Assembly (NCBI GenBank): GCA_036852015.1
Contig: JAANDG010000012.1
Span: forward strand, 612,121 to 676,120
Length of the DNA: 64,000 nucleotides
From: Pelodera strongyloides
Taxonomy: Eukaryota; Nematoda; Chromadorea; Rhabditida; Rhabditidae
Reading direction: 5' to 3'
In this document: piece by piece, positions 11,383-24,800 of the stretch
Layout of the letters: each line of letters starts with the position of its first letter
Position numbering within the stretch: position 1 is the first letter of the stretch
Notes under the pieces: generated by a model
Seen by the model: only the letters and a program-made list of their open reading frames with translations
What the model was told of the DNA's origin: nothing
Databases searched by the model: none
Translations under genes and position numbers: made by a program

Positions 11383-14300
11383 TTAAAATATAAACAAAGC
11401 CACTATACTAATTCCCGTAATTAGACTGAAGACAGCGAAGAAGGTGCAGTATTTGAAGAAACCATTTTGAGGAGTTTCTGAAACAAAAATTAACCTTTGA
11501 ACGGTAAATAAATTTATTAATTTTCTCGCATTTCCCTCGCTCTCGGCACGATAGAGTCGATCGGCAGTGCGCCACGAGTGCGCCATTGGTGCGCGAATTA
11601 AACGTTGTATGTGTCCATGCATGTCGGCCTACTTGAAAAAATAGGTACACCTACTCATAATTACTGCAACGCACGCCACATGTGCGCCAGGGGCTCGCGA
11701 TAACGCAAATATATAATCGTACGGAACTTTCTGTGCCGCAAGTGAACAGAATGGCGCGCACTTTGTATATTACATAAGAACGTGTTTTCCAATATATGAT
11801 TCAAAATCACGTGTCATATCGCTTTAAAATAAGATAGAGAGGTTCAAAGTTCTTCTGACCGGTCAGTTCAGTTCCCTTCTGATGCATTGGTTTCCGTCGG
11901 TTCTGAAGGACGAACGCGCGTCCGAGGCCAATCACTGCGAGCAGAAGTTGAATTGCAGAGAATATCACTAGAAATGGAATGGGAGTACAATTCCAAAAAC
12001 ATCCATGGACTTATTTTCTTACAATTAGTCTTAAAGGATGAGGCTCACGAGTTTTAAAGAGAATGTCAAGCCGGTTTTGCAAGTTGGGCTCAAAAAAAAA
12101 GCTTGTGTTTTGAAGGTAAGGAAAGTGAAAATAAAAATAAACAAAAACTTTCAAACCCCTCCAATTTCAAGAAGAAAAACAATTTCAAACCCCTCCAAAA
12201 AACTCCTTCAGTATGGGATTCGAGTCATGTGGACAGAGCTAAGCCAAATCGCTGTCCACGGGACGGTTTGAATTACCGGCTAGCCGCAACGCACCCGTAT
12301 GCGTGCGTTGCGGCGGGTTTTGTTCACGTTTATGACAAAATCTCAGATATTTTATTATGGCGTCATTTTTATGGGTTTACTGTATTGGGCGCCTTTCGAG
12401 ATATAGTTAGTCTGCGCCAGGAGATGCCTTTCTGCGCAGAATCCCCCTTGACATGCCCTTTAAGTGTTCGATTCCTTTGCTTTTTTCGAAAAAACATGGT
12501 AAATAATCATCAATAACATGCATAACTAAATACGGAAATACACTTTAAAGAAATTATTTAATTGAAAGAAAGTAATTTAATTTAAAAAAAACGACCGTAT
12601 TTTTTAAAACCACCAGTAAAAGGCAAATATGCACGATTTACTGATTTACAAACTACTCTATTCAAATACTCACTTAGTGTTGGTATGGACGAGTTAGAAT
12701 GCGGCATTTCCTGTACAATATCTCTGAGAAGTAGAGAGAGTAGAAGAAGTGAAGAGAGATAGAGAATCACAGCGTGTGAAGCATAGAGTAACAGTAGTGC
12801 GAAGCAGTTGAGAACACCTAAAGCAATGTTGGCCTTGATTAATTGAGTGCATATTCTTACCATTCAGTTAAAATGACAAACTGACGCGGAGAAAAGCAGC
12901 CCATTTTAGGAGGCTCAGTATGTGCAAGCCTCAGAGCCGAAAAATCGCAGCTGTGCTGCAATACTAAATGATTGATTATTGTAAAATTTAAAACCAACCG
13001 ATAATAATGGCTGGAATAAAAAGCGTGAAGATGTACTGCGGAGCATAGCGCGAAAACGATACAACGTGTAGAGCGACGGCACTAAATCAAAAATACACAA
13101 TCATTCACGAAATTGGCGAGCGCAAAACGCTAGGGACCTCCTCTCCTCGAAGGGAACTGGGAAACCCTATATACAAACGTCGGGAGCCATCCTTACCATA
13201 AGTGCCAGTAGCAACCATTAGCGAATAAACCTGACTAATTACTCTATAAAACGAGTGTAGGGCTCGGTGCAATTCGAGGTGAGCCTATCCATTTAATAAA
13301 CTAAACAGCTGGTATCAAATGAGACACGTAAATCGTATCACTCACTAATCGTAGTCCGACTGTTTTATCTCGCTAACTCCCACACTTCCGGTAGACAAAT
13401 AGACTACGGTACTATTGATTGCCGTCAGCTTCCAGTCGCTAACCACGGGTTTCGTATCATTTCGCGAGGTTGCGTGCTCTGGAAAAGAGGGTGGACTACT
13501 TTGCATAAAAGTAAATCTGGAATTAAGAAAAAGACATAAGAAAATTGAATTTTCTTGTATATTTTCTGGGAACTTTAAAAACTGCAACCAACTTAGTTCG
13601 GTTACAGTGACCTTCGACGTCATCCATGGCTTCAGCTCGACCACCCTGAAATATTACTCTGGATTTGGAAGAACTACAATGAAATTTAACAACTAGCCAA
13701 CTGAACAGTTCACGACGAAAAAAATAACAATCTTCAAATCAATGACAGCTATTCGCATAGCTTTTTTTATACATCGCGCGAGAAGTTGACCGTTTTTCTC
13801 TTTCAGATACTTCACGCTCGGTAGTACTATACTATGTCCAGAAGGGTGAGGTCCACCTCAGAAAACAAAAAAGTTATTAGTTTTATTAGATTTCCCGTGT
13901 CTGTATCTACCAGAATAACTAAAACAAATTTGGCAGAAAATTATTTCCAACGAAATATGGAGCAAAAAATAGCCCTCCAGTACCATTATTACGATAGGCG
14001 TCGATGGGGTGTGGTGCATGATAAACCGCGCTCTCGCTACCGTTGTTTGGGGACAATGAAAGGGCGGGATTATGGCTGTGCGTTTGTTGCTTTTTTTAAA
14101 CCATGCGTTTTATTTTTTTGCCAAGCTAAACAAAGCACAATTTAATCCCGTCTTCGTCATTTGTATTGCGTTGGTAGTTATTTTAGAACATATTTTTTGT
14201 TTGTAATTTTTTTTCGAAAATTTTTCAAATTTTTTTTTCTTCTCAACCAACATAAAAAGGATGCCAGGCTACCGTAATCCGAGGTACTCAAGCTGGACCA

Positions 14301-16776
14301 TTTTTTGCTCATATTTCGTTGGAAATAATTTTCTGTCAAATTTGTTTTAGTTATTCTGGTAGATACAGACACGGGGAATCTAATAAAAATAATAACTTTT
14401 TTGTTTTCTGAGGTGGACCTCACCCTTTAAAATTGTTTATATGTTGCACAAGAAACATAGTCAGTTTCACTCTCTCAAACACGTTACCTTGAATTAGTCT
14501 GAACATACACTAGGATCATCTTTGCATCGATATAAGAGCTCTTGACTGATTCTACTCACCCATAGTTGATATAATCGGTAAAGACGAATGGACACTCATG
14601 TTTATCGAACGGAAAACGGCCAAAATCCATAAAACAACCAACGGATATACGGAAGCGAGGGCAGGAAATAGCATAGGAAGCCTAAATTTTGACGTAATTA
14701 AAAAAAAATTGCCCTAGATGGGAGAAAACATTTGGGTACTGAGAGAAACGGACTCCTCTAGGATTACTGTAACTGTAACAACACAAACATTTGTTTCCCA
14801 GACATCAATACCTATGTGCCTGTGTCTATAAACTGGGACAGAAGGCAAAATACTGAAGTTTTTTTTGGTAGGTTCGTATTACGGAAGCTTTTGCTCCGAT
14901 AGGTACGGATTGTGGGAAATATACTGGTCAACCGCACAATCTCTTATTATGTGAAAATAATGTTCCACTATGTTACTTCCGACAAATCACTTGTTTGAAG
15001 TTAAGTTTGAAAACCACTTGCCATGCTGCTCTAAACATGATACAAAAAGCTCACATTAGTCAGGTGTGGGGGCATAAAGATCCGCACGTCATCCTGTACA
15101 ATGTCCCAAGCAGAGTTTGCTCCATTCGCGCTGCAAATAACTTGAGGTCAAAATGAATACACCATTATGCTTAGAAAGTGTTACGTTAATAAGAATAACA
15201 CGTTTCCATGAAGGCTGGAGGAAAATGCTAAGGTGCGCGGCGGGTTCGCTATATCTTCGTCAAGCTCTCCGGAAATAATGAAGAGACTCCGGCGAAGGCT
15301 GGGCGAGATGCGCGGCGACAGGCAGGCACACCTGATTTATTCGCCGCGCACCATCAAAGTTCCCAGTTGAATGGCTAATCGATTACAAATTGAATATAAA
15401 ACCAATGTAATCCGGACTCACGCGTTCACAACTCCCATGGTGGGAGTCCATATCGACCACCTTCCCACTCTGACCACCTTGATTCCATTGTATTTGGCAG
15501 GATCCCAGTAGATCGTCTTATCTTGCCAAAGCTAAAGAAAGATAAAGGTGATACATACTCAGCTCATTATCAGCATGTTACTATGTTTTATCAGTCATAG
15601 CTCATAGCTGGTTGCTGATCTTGCCTAGTTGAAAGTGTGATGTTTCACTCTCCCGCCATAAATGTCGTGAACTTATGCAACTTGTTGTTCGCGCTAACAC
15701 GTCCCTTGTAATCTGGTAGTTTGCACTGTGTAATAAACAAACAAACAAAAACTTAAAATTGTAAGTTAACAACGAGAAAGACGAAGAACATAAAGAGGAG
15801 ATAAGAAAAGTACACAAGTACTACGTAAACCCCAGGTAATTATTACACTGCCTCTTCTATACATGTCTGTACATGTCTTCTATGCAAAACATAAATCTAA
15901 TCGCCTATCCATGCTGTTCATCAGCAGGTATTATCTGAGGAGAAAACACAAAAAAACCATAATGAATAAATAATACAAATCTCCTACCATGCAAAATCTA
16001 CCAGAAACATTCATCGAAGATTGCACTTGATCAATGGAAAGATGACTGACACTATGTAGAATGTAGTAAACCTAAACAAATTAAAAACTAGGGCTACTGC
16101 ACTTCAAACATGTTTTGCCAGTGTCCGGGTGCAGAGCCGTTGCCTCAGCCAGCTTTCACTAATTATAAGTAGCAGTCTTTGAGAACGTCAATATTGCTCA
16201 AGACATAAGAGCTGGCGAAGAGCTGGCTTATGTATTAAGTGTAACCTTGTACCTTGAGTTTATCTCCGCGAGCAATTGGCACCGTCTTATAATTGCCCTT
16301 AGAGATCACTTCTTTTTCCAGTCGCGTTGCTTCCAGATGATACGTTTTCGACTCCTCTTCTGAAAAGCAAAATGTAAATAACGCGTGCGTAATAATCTGA
16401 AGGTATTCAGCATGCAAGATACACTGCAAATTAGGTAGGTCATACAATGAATGCAAATACTTTCTAATATCCTCACCCGCAACAACATGAGATTAGTAGA
16501 CTTTCCTTCGCATAATCAAATAAAACCCCTACTCTTAGTACTTACAATAGAAGGACTTTAATGCGGTATGATACGGTTAACTTATGCCCTCCATCCTATC
16601 GATAATGGACGTAGTTTGGATATATACATGATGGGAATGAAGTGGTTTGAACAAACATGTGTGCCATACCGCTTTAAATAACGTGTATCAAATACCTTTA
16701 ATTCTGTCGAGCGCTTCGGGCGGCAGAATCCCATTATCCTCGTCTTCTGGGAATACTCCTATTCCCTCCTCTGGGC
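11383..16776 (-). CDS. Cys-loop ligand-gated ion channel subunit (5' end missing)
   Basis: Twelve exons join in phase: 16696-16776, 16253-16359, 15988-16071, 15422-15531, 15055-15130, 14560-14681, 13593-13645, 13346-13478, 12999-13081, 12674-12817, 11860-12009 and 11383-11477 (stop TAA), about 412 residues. The ligand-binding domain includes YWDPAKYNGIK and a canonical Cys-loop (C, 13 residues including FPFD, C) in exon 14560-14681. M1 lies in 12999-13081 and continues into 12674-12817, which also holds M2 followed by EMPHSNSSIP. M3 is in 11860-12009, and M4 is the last exon after a very short M3-M4 loop. The protein belongs to the nicotinic/LGC superfamily at the plasma membrane. The ligand is unknown. 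M2 is odd: it lacks Glu at -1' and carries Arg-Asp near its outer end. The signal-peptide exon was not found. The 12009 acceptor is AAG. Confidence 0.82.
13843..14427. mobile_element. Long-terminal-inverted-repeat non-autonomous element
   Basis: Arms of about 130 bp at 13843-13972 and 14299-14427 are inverted copies beginning AGGGTGAGGTCCACCTCAG, with a few mismatches. The unique centre (about 325 bp) has no transposase. It lies in the intron of the ion channel gene between exons 14560-14681 and 13593-13645. The short open frames running through the arms are not genes. Confidence 0.8.
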
Positions 16777-19094
16777 CTGACACTTCACAATATCCACAGT
16801 AATAGAACGCACACAATAAAGTGAAAACGCTGAAATACGAACTACAGTAATGCGTATTATTAGGTTATCGTAGATAGGACAATTGGATGATGAAACGTGC
16901 GAGCTATGAACTACAGTAAACCTTATATTATTTCGTCACGTTTTTTGCAAGTAAGAATTCCGAGAAATATTACATTGAATCGGATTTTTCACTACAGCTA
17001 CATTACAAATGATTTGCGTTTATAAAATATCCAAAACATAATACACTTATAAAATATTAAAAACCAACCTAAGTGCATCCCGCTGCATCATCGCGCCGCA
17101 CAAATCATTGGTGGTAGAGTTCGTATTGGTAACTCGATATAACACACAACAATAGTTTGCATCACGCGTTCTGCCAGAAATGTATACAGACATTAGTGTT
17201 AGTGTCTATGGGAGCTCGGGGTCTGTATATAAACATGGCCACGGACCCAGCAGGGATAATACTATTAACACTATTTATTTGCTAATATAACTAATTTCTA
17301 ACAGAGCTAAACACCCCTCTAAAGGAGATCCCAACTGCAACTCTACTACCTCTTTGTCTTGAATACGACAATGGAACGAAAATGTACCACCTTTGGATTT
17401 GGCAAGCGTGCGTTCGGATACCGTAATCCACTTGCGATGGCTAATGGTTGAAGCGTCATAAACCACAGGTTTTTGAAACGTTTAATGAACGACTGCATTC
17501 CTGTGTATTTATGCTAACAATAAGTGATCTCGATTTTTTATTCTAATCGCAGTCATATGCGTATGATGCAGGAGAATGCAGCTTTTTTCCAAAATCCGGC
17601 TGTTATACTGCTTTAACACCACTGTTTTACCTAATGCACGCATCACTGCATTATGGTCCACTTTTAAAACTGGCAAAAAGGGAGTCATAGTCGTTACAGG
17701 CTAACGCAAGAAATAACAATTCCGCGCACTCCATAATAAATATCGAACCAGAAGCTTACAAGTTAGTATCGGTGCCTTTATTCGTGTTGTTCTGTATTTC
17801 AACAGTTATGAGTTATTGATTGATTTTCTCTGTCATGCAATGTGTGGTTTCCTATAGGTTGTTTACTCACTGTGTTATTGTAATGTGCGCTGTTTTAGAA
17901 ATATATTACTCTAAAATAAATAGTTATTTTTAGAACGATAAGAACAGTAGAATAAAAATGACAATAAGATCAGTAACGTGTTTGCAGTAGACTATTCATA
18001 ATAAAAACGGCAAGAAGCACAATACAGGGTTACGGTGAAAGGTAGAATATATAAATTACTTCTATACTTACGTTGATAGGGGTAAATCAAGTTACAAAAC
18101 GAAACACACTATCTCGAGATATATATGAGCCTAAACCGAAGCAAATATGTGCTTGACAAACGTAATCAAAAACTTTCAAAATGAAAACAAAACAAGTTAG
18201 AATTCTGTAACCATTTGGATAATATAAGTTACACAGAAATCATGAATTATACTGGTTTCTTCAATAATCAGAATTCACACTAGTAAGGTCATTTCATTTA
18301 GAAGCCATTATGAAGCTCGTTTCAAAAGAAAGAAACCGCGCTCCCCAATAACCCTAATCTAAATCATCCCTATCTATAAAAAAACGTGTAAAAAAAATTC
18401 ATGTGGATATACATAGCCTAATACTTGTCAACTCTGAGAATATCATTTGTATATCGTTTAGGATGGAATGTGGGTGAGTTCAACGGTCATTTTCACAACA
18501 GATCGGCAATAATTATCAATTATCATGAATCAGGGAATATAGTAGACAAGGCTAATAGTACTACCGTGCGTATAAACTTAATAACACACTACTGTATGTA
18601 ACGGAGCATCGCAATACAGTACCCTCCGTAGCAGAACATACTTCCAGCTACATTCTTATAAATTACTATATCATCAACGTTATAAAGTTAAATTAACATA
18701 TAAAATATAATTAAAGCAAAGTGCACAATGCTAAGGTTCTCTTTTTAAAATTGGGCACAGTAGTTAGTTAACTGAGCTACAGAAACGAGAAACGGAAACG
18801 GCACGGTAAATGGTGACACAGTGGCACAACAAGCAAGCATTGGTTCAACAATAAATATCAAAGTAAGCGGAAAAATAGAAATCCAGAGCTGGCACTTCAC
18901 AAGCAGAAATCAACTTCATGAGGGAAACTATGTGGAATACAAAGGAAGGAAGAAGGAACACTTGTGGCCTATGCTAACGACTCCAGCCAAAAACTTATTC
19001 TCCCAAAGTGGGAGGCTCCCGCTGTTCGTGCAAACGGTCACGGGGAACCATAAAACTCACACAAGGATTCCCACAAGTCTTCCCCGGGGAATAC
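16777..19094. other. Spacer with unresolved 5' part of the ion channel gene
   Basis: The channel's upstream exon must end in phase 1, and I found no convincing match. An open frame at about 17385-17490 (MQSFIKRFKNLWFMTLQPLA) looks like a possible signal sequence but its donor is in the wrong phase. The rest is AT-rich. The 3' untranslated region of the exc-4-type gene probably lies at the right end. Confidence 0.4.
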
Positions 19095-21832
19095 TTACTT
19101 ATTGTCCAGTCCCAATCTCTGAATCTCACTCAGAACCTCCTCGGGGAGTGTGTGCGTCTTTGTCGGTGTCTGCAGTGTTTCTCTTTGGTGAGTGAACAGG
19201 TTGAGTTGCTCCTTAAAGAATAAAATAACTGTTAGGGAGGCAGGAATAGTATAGTGTGCACTAATACTCTTCCCCAATCACTCTACAATAAGAACAAGAA
19301 AAACAATAGGGAACTAGTCTCAGCGAAAAGAATACGCATATTATTCAGCACTCCACTCAATCCACAAAGATAATGAATTCAGCTATTCACCCATAAACTC
19401 AACATGTTTTCAAGTGAAAACCGCATATGCTCTATCCCTCCCCCCACCTTATAATGATGCAATATATCCTGATCTGCCGGACAACTTTCGATGAAAGCGG
19501 CCGTTCTGTAGGCAGTCAACACGTAGTTCCATAAGTAGGTGAGACGATGCGGAATATCGAAACCGAGAAGTCTAAACGAACAATAAAACATCATTATTTT
19601 ATAAAGAGCACGATACTCACCGCTCTGCGGCTAACACAGAGGAGGTATTCATACCGTAAATATATAAGTAAACTTGTAAACAGAATGTGCTCGTCATCCA
19701 CTTACCTCTGTCCCACAATTCTCATGTGATGAAGTCGGGGCATCAGTTCACAGTCGTACTCCGTCATGCTGTCTCCCAACAGATAACGACTTTGACGTTC
19801 CATCAGAAGCTGAACGAAACAAATAGGAATAAGCACAAAATCCTCAAAACGGAAATCAACCAACATCGTAGTATGCCTCAACTGATTAATAATGACACAT
19901 GAAAGAGACCTTTGACCAGACCTTGAAACATATCGCACCCATGATGCACAGCAATAGAAAACCACTATCGGGCATTAGGTTAGGTAATGAAATTACTAAA
20001 TGTAAAAGTCAAGGTCACGATTCGACTTATATTCACAACAGAACTAAACCCTATGTGGGTCCCGTGCCTGTTGCCTCAGCCTCTTTATGGCGTAGTATGA
20101 ATCAGAATTAACCATGAGGTAGTAAAATTACACACCCTAACGTCCAATTTATTCTGTAGACGTAGTACCCACAACATTCTAAGCGTTTCGTTTTGCAAAG
20201 TTTGCACACACACAGCGAAACAACATGATTGACGATTAGCATTTGACTGCTTCCTTTCCTTTCCTTACCTCATCAATTCCATTCAACTGTTCGACCACCC
20301 GATTGTAGTGTGTCCTTATGGGAGCGGGCATCGCTTCCAATGGTGACGGCTCCTTCTTTCCCTTGTCTAATTCAGCCTTTGCACGCAGGAACAACTTGAA
20401 ATTCTGAAATATGATATGGACAATTAATTACCAGTAATAGAAAACGAAACATTAAAATCTTCATGCAATCAAGCCATCAATCATCAACCTAAATCACTAC
20501 CAAATATTGCAACAAGGTTATTTCAGAAAAACGCAAAAGAAATACAATTGAGAACAACTCAACTCATTAGTGTAACAGACATCTCATTGTCAGAATTTTC
20601 AGAAAATTGCCCTAAAGTCAATAAACATGCAGATGGCGGAATGAACAGCTAAACTAATAGGTATGCAACCGTAAGCATATCACGATCAAGTACCAATTCA
20701 CCTACCCTGTACAAGCTCTCGATCCTCTTCTCCACAACTGCGTCCTTTTCAAAGAGTGGAACTCGGAACTCCTTGGCCAAATGGAAGATGCGACCCTCGA
20801 TCTCACGATTGTCTGTATACTGTGCTTGTCTGAAACACAGGTTACAGTAAGGCTGCAAACAAAATGGCAACTTATTCGACGGCTGAACTGACTGCATTGT
20901 TTTTAGTTACCGTACGGTAATTGGAGAGTGGCTGTAAAACATACATTACTCAAGAATACGGCACAAAATCTCTCGTTAATAAGAAAGTATACATTATTCA
21001 ATTATTCATTACGGCACAAATTCATAAGAAAAAACATGGAAATTAATAAAACTTAAATCTCACTTCTCCTCCTCAATCATAATCGGTGGCTGGGCACCCA
21101 GAAAGTTCTTTTTGAATGCTTCCGAGTTTACGTTGACCGTCTTCACCTGCACATTTGCAAATATGTTAAAGAGTTATGACACGTGGTTTTTAAACGCGGA
21201 GAAAATAAATACATTCTTATACACAGTCCATTTCAAACTTCGAAACGTAACAGGTAACTCAAACTCGCGCCATTGGAATTTGTGTACAATAGGGTTCAAA
21301 ATAAAAATAAGGCACTACTGAACTTCTTCGCTCAGAGATTTGCCTGTACTCAATAACTAACAGGCACAAATAGATACTCATACTCATTTTCATTAAAAAA
21401 TAGGGAAATATCAAAAGTTCGAACCTCGACTCTCGCGACTCCGATCTCATAAAGAGCATACAATTCCATCCAAAATTCCTGACAGAACAGACAGGCGCCA
21501 ATGCGACGCGAGTCGATTCCAGAAGCCTAAATAAAGGAAATTAATTTAATAATAAACTACACAAACAGCCATATCTATAAACGTTATGCTGGGAATAAAG
21601 AGATGTGTAGAATCACGTACGGACAATCTCCGAACGGATTGGCTTAGAAAACCTCCCGGGAGGGATTTCCAAATTATGTTTCGATGATACACCTTACAGT
21701 GAAAATTGAGCACATTATTCTAGTTGTTTCATGAGCATGACTGAATATCCATACCTTGACATACAGCTCCAGAAGTGGTTTCTTCACCAACTCTCCGTGT
21801 CCGTTCGACTGCACTTGGTAGTCGTCGGCCAT
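19095..21832 (-). CDS. exc-4: Chloride intracellular channel, EXC-4 type
   Basis: Eight exons in phase: 21755-21832 (ATG at 21832), 21425-21526, 21064-21146, 20706-20829, 20269-20403, 19706-19809, 19448-19571 and 19095-19211 (TAA). They give 288 residues, the size of C. elegans EXC-4. The N-terminal thioredoxin-like half contains YALYEIGVARVEVKTVNVN and TDNREIEGRIFHLAKEF. The all-helical C-terminal half contains MTEYDCELMPRLHH and AFIESCPADQD. EXC-4 is a CLIC protein with a GST-like fold, needed for excretory-canal lumen formation in C. elegans. At the CLIC1 Cys24 position this protein has Cys38 within CLFC, whereas published EXC-4 has Asp, as I recall. The final AAGTAA could instead be read as a GTAAGT donor, so a short extra C-terminal exon cannot be excluded. 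Confidence 0.92.
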
Positions 21833-21843
21833 TATTACTTCTG
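21833..21843 (-). promoter_or_regulatory. Probable trans-splice acceptor before exc-4
   Basis: On the minus strand CTCTCAG (ending at 21841) stands 8 bases before the ATG with no upstream in-frame exon needed. This is the usual layout of an SL1 trans-splice site in nematodes. A 5' untranslated cis-intron is the alternative. Confidence 0.45.
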
Positions 21844-24800
21844 AGAGGCAGCCAATTAAGTAATTAGCTGAATCCTGCATGTAAGACCAAATTTGTAAAA
21901 AGATAAGATCATCGTACGTATTGCACACGAGGTAACAAAAACGAGTAACTCTGAACACTAGTGATGTTGTAATGATGTACAAACGAGTAAATATGTACTG
22001 CAAAGCAAAGAGCAAAGGTAATGAAATAAGTATGCATCAGTTGATATAACCCGGTACTCTTTATCTTTATCAGTCAACACGAAACATCCGCATAGATTAG
22101 TTCAAAACTGTATGAGAAAATAAGAACAATAGCGCTACAGTAGTTCCGATACTAACAACTTCGTCCCAACAAAATGAATGATGAAAAACAAGTCAGAAGC
22201 ATATTACTGAATGCAATAGAACGAAGAAATGTGGAATTGCGACGTACAATTACATTAATAATCTCTCATTCTTCAGCAGGGGAAAATCGGGAAATGAGAA
22301 AGACATTTTCAAATTTTCAGTTTCGTTTCGCGCGCAAAATAAAAACCACAAAACCACAGTATTCTCGCGCAGGCACGGTCAAGAATACGGGAAATATTTG
22401 TTTACATAAAAACTTAGCATCACCAATGCAGAGCACTAGTACTGAAATCTATAAATCCACTCAGTAAGAAAGAAAGAAAACGGTGATCTGCTTACAAGGA
22501 CGCTGCTAAAATAGACTACCTGTATTTCCTTTGTTTTCGCATATTTTTCGGAAAATGATTGATAAACAAAGAGAGGTTGTGGGTAAAGAAAGGCAAGCAT
22601 GCGACTGACTGACTAGATCAAATTGAATCAATAGTGGCCTTCACCTGCATACTCTACCCGAGATGCGCAGGAACGGGGAGGGACAGTTAGGGAAAGAGTT
22701 AGGAAGGGGAGAGATACCGTACTAATAGAGAGGCGGAGAGAGGAGCGCGCGCAGGAAACGGCGCGCACAACGGTCAGCAAAGTGGCTCGCAGCCAAACGG
22801 CTGGTCAGTCTGCACCGGAGCAATCACTAGAAAGTGACAAGTGGCATTAGCGGCAACTAGCCGAGCTGGTCGAGTTAAACAGTTGAGTGCGTGGACTTAC
22901 GTATAATGATATGATGCAAACAACATGAAATCCGCTTCTCGTAAGTACATAGTAAAGTTGGCAACTTATCTAAAATAAAACCAAACACAGTCGACATTTT
23001 ACCTAGGTTACCGCACCTGCATTACTATATCATCGTATTTTAATTTTGGATTGCTGTATCGACTCTAACCCTTTCTGTGCTGAGCTCACGATCACTCCTA
23101 CAGTAAACGGATACGGCGGATTTATAAGTAAAAAGAAATAAGAAGGAATATTCCAATATTCTAATGGAGATTGACAGATTTATTGCGCAACTAGGCAAAA
23201 CCCAGGTGTATGGATACACACTGAAAACAGCAGGACAAAGGGAATCGTCAATCAGTTTAAGTTGAAGGTTGAAGGTAAACTCACACACTCACACTAACAA
23301 TAAACGGGCCCCTCACAGAGACGACTGCAAGAAAGATTGGTGACTTATCGGTTATTGCACATTGCACCGAGCATGTAGAATAGTTAATGGCAAGCATAAA
23401 AACCTAGGGTGGGCGAGGGATCAGTGTGCGTAATAAAATTAGAAACTCGTAAATATTTACTAAAGGAACGCATTAGGAGAGTCAGAGGGACTATGAAATC
23501 AAATTCAGAAAGAGAGTAGAGAGTACACATACTTCTAAAAGTCAGCTTTGCCGGTTTGTGCTATTTCTTCGCTCGAGTATGTACGCGTCACCGAATGCGT
23601 CGTGCATGCACCGGTCGACTTTCGCCCTCTAATACGCTCTAAGAGCTGATGGCCAAACATTCAAGGAGAGTGGGTACCCGGGCAGGAGGAGTGGTCTCCC
23701 TACTTTTATGTCTTTTTATAAATTTTGATGATGAGAGTCCCAGAGCGTCAATTACACCTAGACTAGGACTAGAAGACACCACATTTACAATCATGTCATG
23801 AAAAAACAGACGGCAGAGCAGAGGCTAACCATTAAAAATCAATAGGTACCCATCATAGTTTAGGTAATCGCTTGCAGTGAATGCTTGGATTTTATTGGGG
23901 TGAACGTAAGAACTAAGAACGTACACAAGGCGTAAGTCGTGTGTGTAAGTTAAGGTTACTTAGAGATCGATCTATACCATGGCCGAAAGACATATTTATA
24001 TTTGACAACCACAATTCAAAAAGTTACATTTCGTGGGTACAACAATACCGTTTTTGAACAGCTCTCTCTGTCTCTCCGTTTGGAATTTGGAAGCGAATTT
24101 GCTAATCCATCTGTCGGTGTCTAGTATCACACAACAACAAAAATGCAAATCAATTCACAAAACATTGGTGATATATTATCGGGGAAACATCGATTTACCG
24201 ATTTTCTATCAGAATGCAAAAGCAACAGTACAGTATTATGCATTAGTAGAATGTAGAATATTATGCATTAGTAGAATGTACAGTGTACACAGCACAATAA
24301 ACGCAAAAAAAGACAGGATGGGATGGGTACAGTGGTGGTACAGTAAGATTGATAGAGATAAACTACCGTCCCAGCCATATGGCTGACAGAGTAAAACCGC
24401 AAAACGGGCAATTTTTCCGTAAAAAAATGTATAGCTGTTTTCTCAATAAGCATGCCTCTAATAATAAATACAGCATTGGCTGTATTGTACGTACAACAAA
24501 ACACTGGATGCAGGATGGTGGGAAAAGCAAATATTTTGAAGGAAAAAGAGGATTTTGAGCTTGTGGGTGGTGTGCGGGTAAACAAACTTTTTACTTTACT
24601 CTTCTACATAGTACATACATAGGTAACCGAGTCTAACTGGGCGAAAAGGGCAAGCGTGAATTATATTTCAATGCAGAAAATCATCCATATTAGGACACAA
24701 TATGTATTACATCATTATTACCCTGCCAACCCTTCATAACACCTTTATTACTAACGCTCTACGCCCTTTCCCGATTTGATTAAAAAATATATTAAATTGT

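Noticed and set aside
13834..14423. Paired open frames with the same peptide on opposite strands
   Set aside because: They are the two arms of an inverted-repeat element read outward, not genes.
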